Positions 19,975 through 22,068 of a stretch of DNA of 22,068 nt are shown one piece after another. Position 1 is the stretch's first letter. Every line of letters starts with the position of its first letter. Origin of the DNA: Ophiothrix spiculata (Eukaryota; Echinodermata; Ophiuroidea; Amphilepidida; Ophiotrichidae); NCBI GenBank assembly GCA_000969725.1, contig JXSR01S073263.1; one strand, given 5' to 3'. The translations under genes were made by a program, and so were the position numbers. The notes below the pieces were generated by a model. That model had not been told where the DNA came from. It did no database searches and was given only the letters and a program-made list of their open reading frames with translations.

Positions 19975-21902
19975 ATGCATAAGCTGATTCTTATACTGAT
20001 GATCTTAGGAATTCGACTGACTTTATCTGTATGTGATGAATATACAAACCTTTCAGGCAGACAATTAAATGACGAAACATCGCCGGACCATTTTGATTTA
20101 GACGACTTTAAGTTGATTCTACAAAAACGACGATTCATAAGTAAGTAAACTCTATAAACCTTGAAGTACATGTATGCTACTAGCAGCGGATTAACGCAAA
20201 TAAACCAATATGACCATACGCAGAAGTAAATAAGTTCGTATTTTTCGAATCTCTTGATAACAACGTACCTAATCTTGCTGAACATTCAAATTATCTTATG
20301 TTTAGATGTGTGCATGTTGTAGCAATAAAATTAGCCAAAAATAATTCCGAAATCTTGAAAGATTCAGCACAAAATATATTAATTCGCAGTGTTTTGGTCA
20401 TAATCAGTCCAATCAATCGTTGCCAGTCTCTTACACAAGACAAAAACACAAGTTTTCAATGTTGTAGAATACAAGGGATGTGCTATGGATCTAGTAACAG
20501 ATTTTGATTGCTTGCTGCATACTTCAAAGTTTAGAATACCGTATGTAGAAATTATTTGCACTAATTTGTGTAATTATGTGAGAATTACTCTCGCATATTG
20601 AGGGGAAAGTTCAATGCTCTTTTAAGATTTCAAATCGGCCTTTATTTCAGATAGTCGGTTGGTGACTTTACTCTTCTACACATAAAATCATTTATTAGCC
20701 CATGTCCATTCGAATGTTTATACCGGCCAGTTACGGTTGGTATTATGTTTTAGGACAGGTTTATACTCTTTAAAGGTGGGTATTCCGATCGGTTGAGAAA
20801 TTTAACATACACTTTATCGCCATTATAGCAACTATGAAGTTTGATTTGCATACCTTAAACTAAATTTATGTTACAGGCTAAATTGTGTCTGGGAATGGGC
20901 CATAAAAAACTATATGATTTTTTGTTTATTTATTTGTTTGTTTTTGTTTGAGTGTTTTTGTAAACAGATCTTACAGTAATTCACAACTATTTTGACCATA
21001 ACTTTTCAACAAAACATATAAAAATGGGCGTACAAATTTGCAGGGGTTATGAGAAAAATATGGACTACCTTATGGTATCAAAATCTCCAATTTGATTTTT
21101 GATTGGGAGTCGAAAAGGGATCGGAGTATCGTTAAATTGATATTCGATGCATTCATTATTCGATCCGTGTTAAATTATTTATAGACTAACAATCTAAGGC
21201 ATTTTGGATTAGAACGGAAATTTGTTGGTGGAAAAAAATGACATCCTTTATGTTATAAAATCGCAGTTTTTATTTCGACTTGCATTCTATTATGAAATGG
21301 TCGTATTACATAGATTTAGTTTAGATAAATTTTAAGGGATTAACGAATACTTATTTAACAAACACTAGCAAAGAGTATTCTATACGAAGGAAAACTGTAA
21401 ACCAATCCTGATAGATACCCAAACCACACAATCTAGCTCGTTAATAACTAACTCTTATAGATATTCACCGTATTCACGTCAAATTCGTTATCTCTGTAGA
21501 TTTCTATATGAGAGACCTCTACAGAAATCAGGAATTATCACATTTAATTCTATTTCAGTGATGTCTCGCTTCCACCTTGAAGAATACACAATTTAGCCCC
21601 ATTTGTGATGAATCTCTATTTTTTCTTCATAACAAATACATACGTCTGCATTCCATTTCTTTCAGTATGCATGAAAAAGAAACAGACATGTTACTGTGAC
21701 ACAAGATACGAAGAGGGCACAAAGAAGTACTATTTCCGGTGCTTTAGTGAGTATTCTGTTTCTTCATATTACAGTGTGTCAAAAAAAACCTCACAATCCT
21801 TAACGGACAACGGACCGGCGATGTGGCCGCTGGTTGCCGATGCTGGGGCAATATCGGGCCGACCAAAAATGTTATCTTTCATTTCCAGTCCCGTACAAAT
21901 AA
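19975..21902 (+). CDS. Gene 2: paralogous secreted 4-cysteine basic peptide precursor, about 86 aa; last exon tentative
   Basis: Coding exons are 19975-20140 (donor A|GTAAGT), 21666-21746 (acceptor TTTCTTTCAG, donor A|GTGAGT) and a tentative terminal exon 21889-21902 (acceptor TTTCATTTCCAG). Both introns are phase 1, as in gene 1. MHKLILILMILGIRLTLSVC is a signal peptide. Residues 21-49 form an acidic propeptide (eight D/E, including DLDDF), followed by QKRR at 50-53. The predicted mature peptide starts FIICMKKKQTCYC, continues DT and ends YYFRCF. Cys lie at 57, 64, 66 and 81; the last three share gene 1's positions. Conserved residues are C-x-C-D-T-x8-Y-Y-x-R-C. Mature charge is about +5. 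With the tentative last exon the C terminus is IPYK before TAA, so there is no amidation Gly, unlike gene 1. If that exon is wrong, the 3' end lies beyond the window. The family is unrecognised and the function inferred only from precursor layout. Confidence 0.7.
20147..21665 (+). other. Intron 1 of gene 2
   Basis: About 1.5 kb, AT-rich, with short TTTG runs near 20925-20950 and no recognised mobile element. The long minus-strand frame over 19941-20285 is the shadow of exon 1 and the intron start. Confidence 0.6.
21775..21880. repeat. GC-rich repeat-like stretch inside the proposed last intron of gene 2
   Basis: Locally GC-rich sequence with related 'gatgtggccg', 'gccgatgctgggg' and 'tatcgggccgacc' units, unlike the AT-rich surroundings. 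It resembles a piece of a tandem 'gggccgatgt' type repeat. I infer a repeat fragment inserted between exon 2 and the tentative exon 3. Confidence 0.35.
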
Positions 21903-21916
21903 GTTCCTGATAAAAC

Positions 21917-21936
21917 AATAAAACTAGAGAAATAAA
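21917..21936 (+). terminator. Tandem poly(A) signals after gene 2
   Basis: AATAAA at 21917-21922 and again at 21931-21936, beginning 14 bases after the tentative stop at 21900-21902. They support a terminal exon ending here, although AATAAA is common by chance in AT-rich DNA. Confidence 0.4.
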
Positions 21937-22068
21937 TATGCTTCGAAAACAATCATTTCAACTCCTCGAGACTTTGTTGATGTCCTTAACAATAATCTAA
22001 TGTCAATGATGTTATCAATAATAATTGATTCATTTCTCATCCCGAAATCAGAGATGTGATCAAGATGA

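Noticed and set aside
19941-20285. 114-codon minus-strand open frame
   Set aside because: It lies opposite the signal-peptide exon of gene 2, which has strong splice and signal-peptide support.
21747-21774. Acceptor ATATTACAG at 21774 as the start of gene 2's last exon
   Set aside because: It would leave an intron of only 28 bases, too short for animal splicing.

Overview
The window is AT-rich, intron-rich animal DNA full of small mobile elements. It has no bacterial-style operons, ribosome-binding sites, RNA operons or CRISPR array. Motifs such as GCGCGAAGCGCGC, palindromes starting GGGGCCCCGTTTCAT, 'cccgtagccagg' ends and 'ggggcaagttgg' ends suggest a marine invertebrate. A deuterostome such as an echinoderm, hemichordate or lancelet is my best guess, but the sequence does not settle the phylum.

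Two small split genes lie head to tail on the plus strand, one near each end. Gene 1 (coding exons 1682-1841, 3949-4035 and 6798-6802) encodes an 83-residue secreted precursor. Gene 2 (coding exons 19975-20140, 21666-21746 and a tentative 21889-21902) encodes one of about 86 residues. Both precursors have a signal peptide, an acidic propeptide, a tribasic cleavage site (RKR or KRR) and a short, strongly basic peptide with four cysteines. The cysteine module sits alone in one small exon with a phase-1 intron on each side, and the shared pattern is C-x(6 or 8)-C-x-C-D-T-x8-Y-Y-[YF]-R-C. I do not recognise this family. The layout fits an antimicrobial, toxin-like or hormone-like secreted peptide, and a tandem paralogous pair is a sound reading of the two exon structures.

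Layout: 1-1480 has no convincing gene. 1504-1543 holds a CRE palindrome and a CCAAT box upstream of gene 1. Gene 1's first intron carries the 3' end of a LINE with a (TTA)n tail. Its second intron carries a fragment of a CAGTGG-ended repeat and a fold-back element built from 19 GAGTGA/TCACTC hexamers. 6.9-19.3 kb is a repeat-rich gap holding several palindromic or TIR-bounded elements, a 35-bp-stem hairpin, a pair of 400-bp inverted repeats 2.5 kb apart, and a 970-bp TA-flanked element. 19.5-19.97 kb holds a degenerate tandem duplication of the splice-acceptor region just ahead of gene 2.

Only the two peptide genes look like host coding sequence. Most longer open frames elsewhere are chance or repeat-derived. 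All splice sites were read by eye and none has transcript support.
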